Part shown: piece after piece, positions 27,348 through 35,584 of the stretch | Layout: each line of letters begins with the position of its first letter | How positions within the stretch are numbered: the stretch's first letter is position 1 | Assembly: GCF_002794355.1 (NCBI RefSeq) | Contig: NZ_PGOI01000001.1 | Location: forward strand, 124,001-188,000 | Length of the DNA: 64,000 bases | Direction: 5' to 3' | Source: Pseudorhodobacter sp. MZDSW-24AT | GTDB taxonomy: Bacteria; Pseudomonadota; Alphaproteobacteria; Rhodobacterales; Rhodobacteraceae | Notes under the pieces: model-generated | Seen by the model: only the letters and a program-made list of their open reading frames with translations | Database searches by the model: none | What the model was told of the DNA's origin: nothing | Position numbers and translations under genes: made by a program

Positions 27348-28456
27348 GCCCGCGCCTGCGTGCGGGCGGCATAGGCGGCCCAATCGGGCGAGGCGGCAAA
27401 CTGCGCCTCCCAGCCTTGGGCAAGCGCCTTTTGCAGCAGAAGTTCAAAGCCATGCGTGCAAAGCTCGGCCAAGGGGAGCGCGCGCAAGGTGGCCTCGTCA
27501 CGGTGGTGGTGCAAATCGGCGATGCCCGCCATCAGGGCGATGATGCGCGGGATGGTGGTCGCCTCGGCCGCGCCGATCAGCGCATAGGTGAGCGCGGTGA
27601 GCCCATGCAGCGACGTGGGATAAAGCGGCCAAGCCTGCCCCGGTGCGGCGGCGAGCATGTCGGCCACCCGCAGGTTGGCGGTGATGTCGGCAAGGACAAG
27701 GCCGAATTCGGCGGCGGGGGCCTCACCCAGCGTGCCCGCGATCATCACATCGCGCAGGCGGCGGTCGGGGATGGCGTGGAGGATGGCGCTGACCCGCGCC
27801 CAAGAGCGGGGCGTGCAGGCGATGGTTTGCCCGCGCTGCAGGGTTTCGGCGGTGGTTTCCAGAAGATCCGGGCGGCCGCGCAGAAAGGCCGGGATGGCGG
27901 GGTGAAGGTTCTGCGGCAGCGCATAGTTTTCCACCCAATCCTGCGCGGTGGCGCGCAAGGACAGGTGGATCAGCCGGTCCGACAGCGCGGTGCCCATGTC
28001 ATAGGCGATGGCGCCATCCTCGGGCCCATTGCCGGCGGCGACGACAAAGACGCTGTCGGGCAGACGGTGCCGCCCGATGCGGCGTTCCTGCAAGAGGCCG
28101 TAGACGGTGGGTTGCAGCGCCGGGGGGGCGGCGGTGAGTTCATCCAAGAACAGGACCGCCGGTTGGGCGGGATCATCGGGCAGGTCTTCGGGCCGATACC
28201 AGATGGTGCGCTGGGTGGCGTGATCGTAATAGGGCAGACCGCGCAGATCCTGCGGCTCGATCGTTGTCAGGCGCAGGTCAAAGAGTTGCGCGCCCGCGCG
28301 GGCGGCGAGGGTTTGCACGATCTCGGTCTTGCCGATGCCGGGGCGGCCGTGGAGCATCCAGCTGACGGTGAGCGCGCCGCGCGCCTGCGCCTGCCAGCCT
28401 TGCCAGAGCGTGGCCAGCGCCTCGCCCGTGGTGACGGGCAATGTATTGACGGACAT
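27344..28456 (-). CDS. MoxR-family AAA+ ATPase
   Basis: 370 residues. Walker A GRPGIGKTEIVQ near residue 38, Walker B AVLFLDELTAAPP and sensor region SVFVVAAGNGPEDGAI identify a MoxR-type AAA+ ATPase. These act as chaperone-like remodelers with a VWA partner, here encoded next and coupled by GTGA. Start at 28456 has an AAGGAGG 8 bases upstream. The gene lies 61 bp downstream of the MttB-like methyltransferase on the same strand, so it may belong to that transcript. The client is unknown. Confidence 0.9.
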   Translation of the reverse strand: MSVNTLPVTTGEALATLWQGWQAQARGALTVSWMLHGRPGIGKTEIVQTLAARAGAQLFDLRLTTIEPQDLRGLPYYDHATQRTIWYRPEDLPDDPAQPAVLFLDELTAAPPALQPTVYGLLQERRIGRHRLPDSVFVVAAGNGPEDGAIAYDMGTALSDRLIHLSLRATAQDWVENYALPQNLHPAIPAFLRGRPDLLETTAETLQRGQTIACTPRSWARVSAILHAIPDRRLRDVMIAGTLGEAPAAEFGLVLADITANLRVADMLAAAPGQAWPLYPTSLHGLTALTYALIGAAEATTIPRIIALMAGIADLHHHRDEATLRALPLAELCTHGFELLLQKALAQGWEAQFAASPDWAAYAARTQARA

Positions 28457-28517
28457 GGGGTTCCTCCTTGCCCAGAGATAGCGGGGGGGCCGCGTGGGGC
28501 AAGTGAGGAAGGATCGG

Positions 28518-30074
28518 TCAGAAATCGGTGGGCGCGCCGCCCTCTTGCTTGCGGCGGGCGACGAAGCGGGCAAGCTCTTCGCGGGCGGAATCGTCCATCG
28601 GAGGGGGGGTGAATTCGGCGAGGATCTGCTTGTAGATCCGGTGGGCGCGTTCCGGTGTCCAGACCGCGCCATCGGCTTGCCACGCCTCATAATTGCGCCA
28701 GTCGCTGGCGAAGGGGGCGTAAAAGGCGGTTTGATAGCGGTCTTGCGTGTGCTGGCAGCCAAAGTAATGCCCCCCTGCCCCGACCTCGCGGATGGCATCA
28801 AGCGCAAGGTCTTCGGGCGTGGTGGCAAAGGTCGCCTGTTCGAAATAGCGCTGGATCATTTGCAGCACTTCGCAATCCATCACGAATTTCTCGGGGGAGG
28901 CGATCAGCCCGCCTTCGAGCCAGCCTGCGGCGTGATAGACAAGGTTGGTGCGCGATTGCACGGCGGCCCAGAGGCTGTTCGAGGTTTCCCACATCGACTG
29001 GCCGTCGGGGATATTGGCGGCGCAGACGCCTGACGAGCGCAGCGGCAGTTTGTAATGGCGCACCAATTGGCCGGTCATTTGCGTGGCGCGCATGTATTCG
29101 GGCGTGCCAAAGGCGGGGGCGCCGGATTTCATGTCGACATTGGAGGTGAAGGTGCCGATGGCGACGGGGCAGCCGGGGCGGATGTATTGCAGCAGCGCGA
29201 TGGCGGCGAGGGCTTCGGCCAAGGACAGCGCCACTGCGCCCGCCATGGTGACGGGGGCCATGGCGCCCGCAAGCGTAAAGGGGGTGACGACCACCGGCTG
29301 GCCGCGCCGGGCAAGCCGCATGGCGCCGTCGAGCATCGGGTAATCATGCTTGAGCGGGCTGACCGAGTTGATGTTGGTGAACATGCGCGGGGTCGCATCG
29401 AACTCGGACGGGGTCAGCCCGCCCGCGATGCGGACCATTTCCATCACATCCTCTACCCGCTCGGCGCCCAGCGAATAGGCGTGGACGACCTTGTCGGTCA
29501 GGGTGAGCTGTTCATAAAGGCAATCGAGGTGGCGGACCGAGGCGTGGACATCGACGGGTTCCACCGGATAGCCGCCGATGACGTGGATGCAGTTGAAATA
29601 CTGCGAGAGTTTGGTGAATTCGCGGAAGGTTTCCATGTCGCCCGAGCGTTTGCCGCGCTCCAGATCCCAGGCGTTGGGCGGGGAGCTGACGTTGACGAAG
29701 AGCATGTGCTGGCCGCCCATGACAACCTGCCGCGCCGGGTTGCGCGGGGTGATGGGGAAGGTTTCGGGCGCGTGCGCCAGCATCTCCATCACGAAGGCTT
29801 CGTCCATGCGGACATTGGTGCCAGAAACGATGCAGCCCGCCTCACGCAGGATCTGCACGGCCTCGGGGTTGAGGAATTCGATGCCGATGTCGGACAGGAT
29901 GGTCATGGTGGCGCGGTGGATGCGCGCGACCCCTTCGGCATCGAGCGGTTCCGTGGGTCGGTCGGGGTTGACGGGGATGCGCCACGGCATCTGGTCTATC
30001 ACGGCAGAGCCTGCGCGGGCCTTGTTGCCCGCGCGGCCGCCCGCGCGCTTTTTGCGATCTTGCACGTCCACCAT
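28518..30074 (-). CDS. Trimethylamine methyltransferase (MttB) family protein, non-pyrrolysine type
   Basis: 518-residue member of the MttB superfamily (COG5598). Typical blocks: IHRATMTILSDIGIEFLNPE near the N-terminus, MLFVNVSSPPNAWDLERG, NINSVSPLKHDYPMLDGAMR and GAGGHYFGCQHT near the C-terminus. True MttB contains pyrrolysine read from an amber codon; this frame has no internal amber, so it is one of the more numerous homologs that in some species demethylate glycine betaine or other quaternary amines onto a corrinoid protein. No corrinoid protein or reactivase gene is nearby. Start at 30074 has AGGAGAGGG upstream. Preceded by an HAD phosphatase on the same strand. Confidence 0.88.
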   Translation of the reverse strand: MVDVQDRKKRAGGRAGNKARAGSAVIDQMPWRIPVNPDRPTEPLDAEGVARIHRATMTILSDIGIEFLNPEAVQILREAGCIVSGTNVRMDEAFVMEMLAHAPETFPITPRNPARQVVMGGQHMLFVNVSSPPNAWDLERGKRSGDMETFREFTKLSQYFNCIHVIGGYPVEPVDVHASVRHLDCLYEQLTLTDKVVHAYSLGAERVEDVMEMVRIAGGLTPSEFDATPRMFTNINSVSPLKHDYPMLDGAMRLARRGQPVVVTPFTLAGAMAPVTMAGAVALSLAEALAAIALLQYIRPGCPVAIGTFTSNVDMKSGAPAFGTPEYMRATQMTGQLVRHYKLPLRSSGVCAANIPDGQSMWETSNSLWAAVQSRTNLVYHAAGWLEGGLIASPEKFVMDCEVLQMIQRYFEQATFATTPEDLALDAIREVGAGGHYFGCQHTQDRYQTAFYAPFASDWRNYEAWQADGAVWTPERAHRIYKQILAEFTPPPMDDSAREELARFVARRKQEGGAPTDF

Positions 30075-30203
30075 GATCCGCCCTCTCCTGTGGCCTGTCT
30101 TGGCCCGGGCCTGACTGGCCCCGGCCTGTAGTGGCCCTTTGGCACAGGATGGCCGAAAGGCGCGCAAGATGCGCGCGTCAGCGGCGACGTGAACGCGTCG
30201 TTT

Positions 30204-30896
30204 TCAGGCGGCGTGGCTGGCGATCCAGGCGGGGAGCGCGCCGATATCGGGCAAAACCACATCGGCATGGGGGGCGAGATCGGCTTGGGTTGCGATGCCG
30301 GTGAGCACGGCGATGCGCAGCATCCCGGCCGCATGGCCCGCGTGCAGGTCATGCAGGCTGTCGCCCACCATGGCGATGCGGGCGGGATCGAGCCCGGTGG
30401 CGCGCGCAAAGGCAAGGCACATGCCGGGCCCGGGCTTCGCGCCATGGCCGGAATCGTAGCCCGCGATGAAATCGAAAAGATCGGTCAGATCATGCGCCGC
30501 GAGATGGGCGCGGGCCGGGGTTTCGGTGTCATTGGTCGCAAGCCCGATGCGCAGGCCCGTGGCACGCAGGGATTCGAGCAAGGGGCGCAAGGGCACGGCT
30601 GGCACCATCTGGGCCTGAGCCGCGGCGGCGTTGATCTGATCGGCGATCTGGGCCACGGACTGGCCCGGCAGATGCGGGGCAAGCGCCTGCGCGATGTCTT
30701 GCGCGGTGGCCGCGATCACCGGGCTGTCCGGGGCGAAGATGCCGCTGTCCAGATCATAGCCGATGGCCGCCGCCATTTCGCGCGCATGGGCGCGATCCCT
30801 TGCGAGCTGGGCCAGAAGGTTTTGCGCCCAGCCGCCCCAACTGCGGCGGAAGTCGAACAGGGTGCCGTCTTTGTCGAAGATCACGCCGTCAATCAT
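30204..30896 (-). CDS. HAD-family hydrolase (phosphoglycolate phosphatase-like)
   Basis: 230 residues. Motif I VIFDKDGTLFDF (nucleophile Asp; the family usually has DxDGT), motif II in RIGLATNDTET, Lys in GAKPGPGM and motif IV IAMVGDSLHDLHAG mark a class IA HAD phosphatase with a helical cap (about residues 20-100). It dephosphorylates a small metabolite; phosphoglycolate is the closest named family, not proven. It is 24 bp downstream of a DUF3572 gene and 129 bp upstream of the MttB-like gene on the same strand. Confidence 0.88.
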   Translation of the reverse strand: MIDGVIFDKDGTLFDFRRSWGGWAQNLLAQLARDRAHAREMAAAIGYDLDSGIFAPDSPVIAATAQDIAQALAPHLPGQSVAQIADQINAAAAQAQMVPAVPLRPLLESLRATGLRIGLATNDTETPARAHLAAHDLTDLFDFIAGYDSGHGAKPGPGMCLAFARATGLDPARIAMVGDSLHDLHAGHAAGMLRIAVLTGIATQADLAPHADVVLPDIGALPAWIASHAA

Positions 30897-30920
30897 GGGG
30901 GGCCTTTCGGGGTTGGGGCA

Positions 30921-31202
30921 TCATGTCCAGTGCTGTGCCTCGCCCCCCGGCAGGGCGGCGCGGGCCAGCATGGGGGCTTCATAGCGCAGACCGGTGGCAT
31001 CGCAAAAGGCCATGATCCAAGCGTCATCCATCAGCAGGAAATCGAGCACAGAGCCAAGAAACTCTGGCTCGGCCGCGCGGCGGGCAAGTTCATCGGGCGC
31101 GAGGCCGGTGGAGCCCATGAAAACAGGCAACAAATCCTCATTCGCGGCCAGCCAGGACAAGGCCTGCAAGGCCAGCGTTTCAGCAGAGTCTTGCCTTGAC
31201 AT
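30921..31202 (-). CDS. DUF3572 family protein
   Basis: 93 residues, all-helical. SAETLALQALSWLAANEDLL and EFLGSVLDFLLMDDAWIMAF are the recognisable DUF3572 blocks, ending in ARAALPGG. No function is established for the family. It is divergent from pleD, an arrangement I associate with Rhodobacterales, which may mean a link to cell-cycle or development signalling, but this is only neighbourhood evidence. Followed closely by the HAD gene. Confidence 0.85.
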   Translation of the reverse strand: MSRQDSAETLALQALSWLAANEDLLPVFMGSTGLAPDELARRAAEPEFLGSVLDFLLMDDAWIMAFCDATGLRYEAPMLARAALPGGEAQHWT

Positions 31203-31243
31203 GAGCGGATCTCCGGGGGGCGTCAGGTTGGAAACAGTTTATC

Positions 31244-31261
31244 GCAAATCGAAGCAAATCG
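31244..31261. promoter_or_regulatory. Direct repeat in the DUF3572-pleD promoter region
   Basis: GCAAATCG occurs twice with starts 10 bp apart (31244 and 31254), one helical turn, in the 138-bp divergent region. TTGCTTCAGCAA (31266-31277), a small dyad, and CCTTAACC follow. A possible regulator site; no known consensus fits fully. Confidence 0.35.
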
Positions 31262-31340
31262 CTTATTGCTTCAGCAAGGATTCCTTAACCAAATGGTAGG
31301 AACAAGGGTAGAGTAGAACTTCCTTCGGCTCGGGACTGGC

Positions 31341-32750
31341 ATGGACGGCAGAATCCTCATCATTGATGACGTCGCGACAAACCGGATCGTGTTCAAGGTA
31401 AAGCTTGGCGCGGCGCGCTATCATCCGCTGATGGCCGCCGGGGGGGCGGAAGGGCTTCGGATGGCGCGCAAGGATCGGCCCGACCTGATCTTGCTGGACC
31501 TGATGCTGCCGGATTTGTCGGGCATCGATGTGCTGCGCGCGCTGCGCGAGGACGCGTTGACGCGCGATATTCCGGTGATCGTGGTGTCGTCTTCGCCTGC
31601 GCTTGAAGACCGGTTGCTGGCGCTGGAGGCGGGGGCGGATGATGTGTTCGTCAAGCCCTATGACGACGATCTGTTGATGGCGCGGCTGCGCAACCTGTTG
31701 CGCTGCCGACAGGATCTGGCGGTGCTGGCCGAGGGGCAGGATGCGACGATCTTTGGCATGGCGGATGCGGCCGCCGATTTTCGCCACCCCGGCCATCTGG
31801 TGCTGGTGACCGACCGGCCCGAGATGGCGTTGAAGCTGCGGCGGGACCTGTCGCCCCGGATGCGGGACCGGATTTCGGTTCTGGGGCACAGCGATGCGCT
31901 GTCGGGCACGGATGCGGAAAGCGGCGGGGCCGATATCTTTGTGATCGATGCCGAGGCGGGCGCGACACCGGGACCGGAGCGGGCGTTGCGGCTGCTGTCG
32001 GATCTGCGCAGCCGCAGCACCACGCGCCATGCCGGGATCTGTTTGCTGACCGGGCCCGCCGCGCGCAACGAGGTTAAGATGGGGTTTGATCTGGGGGCGA
32101 ATGCGATGCTGACCACCGAAATGCCGGTGGCCGAGATCGTGTTGCGCCTGCGGGCGGTGCTGCGCGCCAAGCGGCGCGCGGATCAGCGGCGCGAACAGGT
32201 GCAAGACGGGCTGCGGCTGGCGATGATCGACCCGCTGACAGGGCTGTTCAACCGCCGTTATGCGCAGGCGCGGCTGGCGGTGATGGCCGAGCGCGCGCGG
32301 CGCGACGGGCGCACGCTGGCGGTGATGGTGGCCGATATTGATCGGTTCAAATCAGTGAATGACCGCTATGGCCACGCGGCGGGGGATGATGTGCTGGTGG
32401 AGGTCGGGCGCCGTCTGGGGATGAACCTGCGCGAGGAGGATCTGCTCGCGCGGATCGGCGGGGAAGAGTTTCTGATCGCCCTGCCCTTCACCACGCTGGA
32501 CGAGGCGCAGAGCGTGGCCCGGCGGCTGTGCCAGCAGGTCGAACAGCGCCCGGTGGTGCTGGGCAGCGGCGACAGCCTGACGGTCACCGTCTCTATCGGG
32601 CTGGCGCTGTCGGAGACCTGCCCGCTGGAGGCGGCAGGATGCGACCCGATCGGGGTGGAGACGCTGATCGGGCACGCGGATCAGGCGCTGCTGGCGTCAA
32701 AACGCGCCGGGCGCAACAAGGTGACACTGGCCAGCCGCAGCGCCGCCTGA
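31341..32750 (+). CDS. pleD: PleD-type diguanylate cyclase response regulator
   Basis: 469 residues with PleD architecture. Receiver 1 (1-120) has ILIIDDVATNR, phospho-acceptor Asp in LILLDLMLPD, and KPYDDDLL. A second, degenerate receiver spans about 150-275. The GGDEF domain spans about 295-460, with IDPLTGLFNRRYA, VADIDRFKSVNDRYGH and the active-site loop RIGGEEFLIAL. GGEEF is an active variant, so it should make cyclic di-GMP when phosphorylated, controlling attachment or cell-cycle polarity as in Caulobacter. An RxxD inhibitory site is not obvious before GGEEF. Divergent from DUF3572. Confidence 0.92.
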   Translation: MDGRILIIDDVATNRIVFKVKLGAARYHPLMAAGGAEGLRMARKDRPDLILLDLMLPDLSGIDVLRALREDALTRDIPVIVVSSSPALEDRLLALEAGADDVFVKPYDDDLLMARLRNLLRCRQDLAVLAEGQDATIFGMADAAADFRHPGHLVLVTDRPEMALKLRRDLSPRMRDRISVLGHSDALSGTDAESGGADIFVIDAEAGATPGPERALRLLSDLRSRSTTRHAGICLLTGPAARNEVKMGFDLGANAMLTTEMPVAEIVLRLRAVLRAKRRADQRREQVQDGLRLAMIDPLTGLFNRRYAQARLAVMAERARRDGRTLAVMVADIDRFKSVNDRYGHAAGDDVLVEVGRRLGMNLREEDLLARIGGEEFLIALPFTTLDEAQSVARRLCQQVEQRPVVLGSGDSLTVTVSIGLALSETCPLEAAGCDPIGVETLIGHADQALLASKRAGRNKVTLASRSAA

Positions 32751-32780
32751 GCGCGCAGGCGCCAAGACGTTTTCCCGCCC

Positions 32781-33338
32781 TCACGGGCGCTCTGGCGCCT
32801 CGGCGCCGTCGCGCGGCGGGCGGGCTTCGTGGGGGGCGCGCGCGTCTTTGTTGCCCCGGCGGTCCAGCGACTGTTCCAGCCGGGCGACAAAGGCGGCGCG
32901 GTCTGCATCGGACATTTGCAGGACCAAGGCGACCAGCGCGTCACGCCCGGCCTCGGCCCGGGCGGCGATGCGGTCACTTTGGCCTTCGATGGCGGTGCGG
33001 AAGGCGGCGGCGTCAAAAGGCGTGGCGCGCAAGGCCTGAAGGACGGTTTCAAAATCGCCGCGCATCTGGGCGCGCATTTCGCGCAGGTCAGGACCGCTTT
33101 GCGCGACGCTGCGCAAGAGCGCGCGGCGCTGGTCACGGGTCAGCGCCTCGGTGAAGGGGCCGAAGTTCAGCGCGCGCACGGCGGCAGGGCTGGGGTGGTC
33201 GCTGTCATGAAAGCGCAAGGCAAAGCCTGCCACGGTGCCCACCACCGCCAGATTGAGCGCGAGCGAGAGGGCAAAAACAATCTTGAGCCCTCGCCCCATC
33301 GGGCGCGGTGCGGGGGGCTGCGGCGGCAGATCGGTCAT
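32781..33338 (-). CDS. Periplasmic heavy metal sensor (CnrX/CpxP/ZraP-like)
   Basis: 185 residues. One N-terminal membrane anchor at about 18-38 (LKIVFALSLALNLAVVGTVA), then a helical periplasmic domain with RDQRRALLRSVAQSGPDLRE, a repeated R-[AE]-x-x-R pattern and SDADRAAFVARLEQ near the end, like the four-helix hairpins of CnrX, ZraP and CpxP. It would sense metal or envelope stress. The start overlaps the preceding membrane protein's stop by 4 bp. With the sigma factor and the membrane protein upstream it forms a CnrYXH-like set. Tail after residue 160 is charged and low complexity. Confidence 0.78.
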   Translation of the reverse strand: MTDLPPQPPAPRPMGRGLKIVFALSLALNLAVVGTVAGFALRFHDSDHPSPAAVRALNFGPFTEALTRDQRRALLRSVAQSGPDLREMRAQMRGDFETVLQALRATPFDAAAFRTAIEGQSDRIAARAEAGRDALVALVLQMSDADRAAFVARLEQSLDRRGNKDARAPHEARPPRDGAEAPERP

Positions 33339-33718
33339 GGCACCAGTTCCTCGGACAAGAGCGCATCAAAGCCGGGCAGCAGATCAAGGCTTTCGCTGAC
33401 GCCAAAGCCGATGCTGCCCGCGAAAGTAACCACCGGCTCGGGCTGGGCATAGCCGATGACCAGCCCGGCCATGGCGGCGCTGCCGATCCCGGCGACGGCG
33501 AGCGCCCCGCCAAGGGCAGCGGCCAGCCGCGCCCAAAGCCCGGGCCGCACGCGCGCACGCACCGGCGCAACCGCGGCGGGGGCGGGTTGCTGGGCATAGG
33601 CATCCCCCAGCACACGGGCCATGAAGGCCGCATCCGGCTGGGGCGGCTGGGCGCGCGCCTGATCGAACAGGGCGTCCAGATCGGCATCGGCGGGGGTGGT
33701 GTCAGTCTGCGTCGTCAT
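33335..33718 (-). CDS. Single-span membrane protein, probable anti-sigma factor
   Basis: 127 residues. An acidic cytoplasmic N-terminus (about 1-60, PADADLDALFDQARAQPPQP) precedes one membrane span at about 66-92 (LGGALAVAGIGSAAMAGLVI) and a short periplasmic tail. It has no sequence motif that proves function. Location directly after an ECF sigma gene (17-bp overlap) and before a periplasmic sensor (4-bp overlap) is that of CnrY-type anti-sigma factors. Called by position and topology, not by homology. Confidence 0.65.
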   Translation of the reverse strand: MTTQTDTTPADADLDALFDQARAQPPQPDAAFMARVLGDAYAQQPAPAAVAPVRARVRPGLWARLAAALGGALAVAGIGSAAMAGLVIGYAQPEPVVTFAGSIGFGVSESLDLLPGFDALLSEELVP

Positions 33719-34298
33719 ATCCCAGATCCTCTCGGCGTCCCGCCAGAAGGGCGGCCAAAGCGCGTTTGCCCCGCGCTGTCAGGCTTTCGACCGCCTCGAC
33801 CCCGATGGCCATGATCGCGGCAATCTGAGGGTTGGCAAGTCCTTCGATGTGGCGCAGCACAACCGCCTGCCGTTGCCGGTCGGGCAGATCCGCAAGCGCC
33901 GCCTGCAACGCGGCCATGCGGTCGGCCTCGATCAGCCTTTGCAGCACGGCGGGCTGGTCGCTGGCCGGTTCGGGCGCATCCTCCAGCGGCTCGGCCCGGC
34001 GGCGTTTGCGCGCCCGCAGGCGGTCGGTCGCCAGATTGCCCACCACACGGTAAACCCATGTGGAAACCTGCGCCTCGCCCGGGCGCCAGTCGGGCGCGAC
34101 CTTCCACAGCCGCAACAGAGCCTCTTGCGCCACATCCTCGGCCTCGGCCCGGTCGCCCAGCATGCGCAGCGCATGGGCAAAGGCGCGCGGGGCCAGACGC
34201 CCGGTGAGCAGGCGCGCGGCCTCGCGGTCGCCGGCGGCGTAAAGGCCCAGCAGCGCCTCGTCCGAGAGCGGGGCTTGCGTGTCGCGTGGCATGTCCAT
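33702..34298 (-). CDS. ECF-type RNA polymerase sigma factor
   Basis: 198 residues. Region 2 contains AFAHALRMLGDRAEAEDVAQ and EALLRLWK, with TWVYRVVGNLATDRLRARKR for promoter melting. Region 4 is ALADLPDRQRQAVVLRHIEG followed by LANPQIAAIMAIGVEAVESL. It is an extracytoplasmic-function sigma-70. Upstream is an EF-hand protein and downstream the putative anti-sigma and metal sensor, so the regulon probably responds to metal or calcium-related envelope stress. Second possible start at 34292. Confidence 0.92.
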   Translation of the reverse strand: MDMPRDTQAPLSDEALLGLYAAGDREAARLLTGRLAPRAFAHALRMLGDRAEAEDVAQEALLRLWKVAPDWRPGEAQVSTWVYRVVGNLATDRLRARKRRRAEPLEDAPEPASDQPAVLQRLIEADRMAALQAALADLPDRQRQAVVLRHIEGLANPQIAAIMAIGVEAVESLTARGKRALAALLAGRREDLGYDDAD

Positions 34299-34336
34299 CC
34301 TGTTGCTGGCTTATCGGCTTTCGCCCGCCACCGGAA

Positions 34337-34358
34337 GGGCCGCGCGATGGCGCGGCCC
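34337..34358 (-). terminator. Hairpin between EF-hand gene and sigma operon
   Basis: Perfect 9-bp stem GGGCCGCGC / GCGCGGCCC with tetraloop GATG in the 77-bp gap, without a T-run. It likely ends or attenuates the EF-hand transcript before the sigma factor gene. Confidence 0.5.
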
Positions 34359-34375
34359 CCGGATCGGTTGCAGGA

Positions 34376-34930
34376 TCAGTTGCTGTCACGCGGGGACTGA
34401 TCGGGGCGGTGCTGCCCGCCGTGCCTGTCGCCGCGGTGGCCGCGCCGGTCGGACATGCGCTCTTTGGCGGCGTCGAGTTCGGCCTGAGAGATGGCGCCGT
34501 CCTGATCGGTGTCGAGCCGGTCGAACATGCGGTCCGACAGGCCCGCGGCCATCGGACGGGTGGCGAGTTCGGCCGCCGAGAGCTTGCCATCGCCATCGGT
34601 GTCGAGTTGCGCGATCATGCGGGCGGCGTGGTCATTGGCGCGCTGGGTGGCGGCGCGGATGTGCATGGCGGCGATCTCTTCGGCCGAGATCAGGCCGTCG
34701 CCATCGGCATCCAGTGCCGCGGCCTGTGCGGCGCGCCATGCGGTGATTTCCTCGGGCGTGATCTTGCCGTCGCCATTGGCGTCGATGGCGGCAAAGTCCA
34801 GCCCTGCCCCCATCGGGCCGCCGCGCAGGCCGCCCATCCGGTCGCCCCGGTCGGCAAAGGCGGCACCTGCGGTGAGGGCGACGGCGAGGGCCATCAGCGA
34901 AGAGGCCAACATCTTGGTCTTGTCGATCAT
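34376..34930 (-). CDS. Secreted EF-hand calcium-binding protein
   Basis: 184 residues. Signal peptide 1-26 (MLASSLMALAVALTAGAAFA). Four EF-hand loops are visible: DANGDGKITPEE, DADGDGLISAEE, DTDGDGKLSAAE and DTDQDGAISQAE. The tail is Arg/His/Asp-rich (RRGHRGDRHGGQHR), which may bind metals. Start at 34930 follows AAAAGGAACC. It lies just upstream of the ECF sigma operon on the same strand and may be part of the same stress response, buffering calcium or another divalent cation in the periplasm. Confidence 0.88.
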   Translation of the reverse strand: MIDKTKMLASSLMALAVALTAGAAFADRGDRMGGLRGGPMGAGLDFAAIDANGDGKITPEEITAWRAAQAAALDADGDGLISAEEIAAMHIRAATQRANDHAARMIAQLDTDGDGKLSAAELATRPMAAGLSDRMFDRLDTDQDGAISQAELDAAKERMSDRRGHRGDRHGGQHRPDQSPRDSN

Positions 34931-35158
34931 TGCTCGGTTCCTTTTCCCAGCGACCCGCGGTTCCTTGCGGGCCTTGTGAGAGTGAAACGCGCGATGGCGG
35001 CCGTTCCGTCGCGGGGGGGGGCAAAGATTGTGGCGCGCTTGCGACATAGACGCGCAAGGGGGAGGATGGGCCTTTCGCAAGGGGAAGGAGCCGCGCTATC
35101 AGGAGGCGGTTGCCGCCTGCGGCGCCCTTTCCTGATCCCGATAAAAAGTTGCGCGGCC

Positions 35159-35584
35159 ATGTCGGACAGAATGTTTTCCGAGAACGAAAGATCCGTGGCG
35201 CCCGAGGATGCGGAGCGGCCGCTGGGTGTGGCGCTGCGGCGCGGCTGGCGGCGGCGCTGCCCGAACTGCGGCGCGGGCCAGATGCTGCGCGGCTATCTGA
35301 AGGTGCGCGAGGCTTGCCCGGTGTGTGGCGAGGCCTTGCACCATCAGCGGGCCGATGACGGGCCCGCCTATCTGACGATCCTGATCGTCGGACATCTGCT
35401 GGCGCCGCTGATCCATTATGTGTTCGTGGCCTATCGGCCCGATCCTTTGGTGCTGGCTTCGGTGTTTTCGGTGGGGACGGTGGCGCTGTCGCTGTATCTG
35501 CTGCCCCGGCTGAAGGGGGTGATGGTGGCGGTCCAGTGGTCGCGGCGCATGCATGGCTTTGGCGGGGCCTCGCATGACGGTTGA
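35159..35584 (+). CDS. DUF983 family membrane protein
   Basis: 141 residues. The paired zinc-ribbon CPNCGAGQML and CPVCGEALHHQRADDGPAYL is the DUF983 signature, followed by two membrane segments (LTILIVGHLLAPLIHYVFVA and LASVFSVGTVALSLYLLP). Function unknown; distant homologs sit near cytochrome oxidase genes. Start at 35159 is the ATG nearest the conserved region. Overlaps the next gene (NUDIX) by 11 bp, so they are probably coupled. Confidence 0.87.
   Translation: MSDRMFSENERSVAPEDAERPLGVALRRGWRRRCPNCGAGQMLRGYLKVREACPVCGEALHHQRADDGPAYLTILIVGHLLAPLIHYVFVAYRPDPLVLASVFSVGTVALSLYLLPRLKGVMVAVQWSRRMHGFGGASHDG

Noticed and set aside
31278-31300. CtrA site before pleD
   Set aside because: Only one TTAA half is present (CCTTAACC); no TTAA partner at the required 7-bp spacing.
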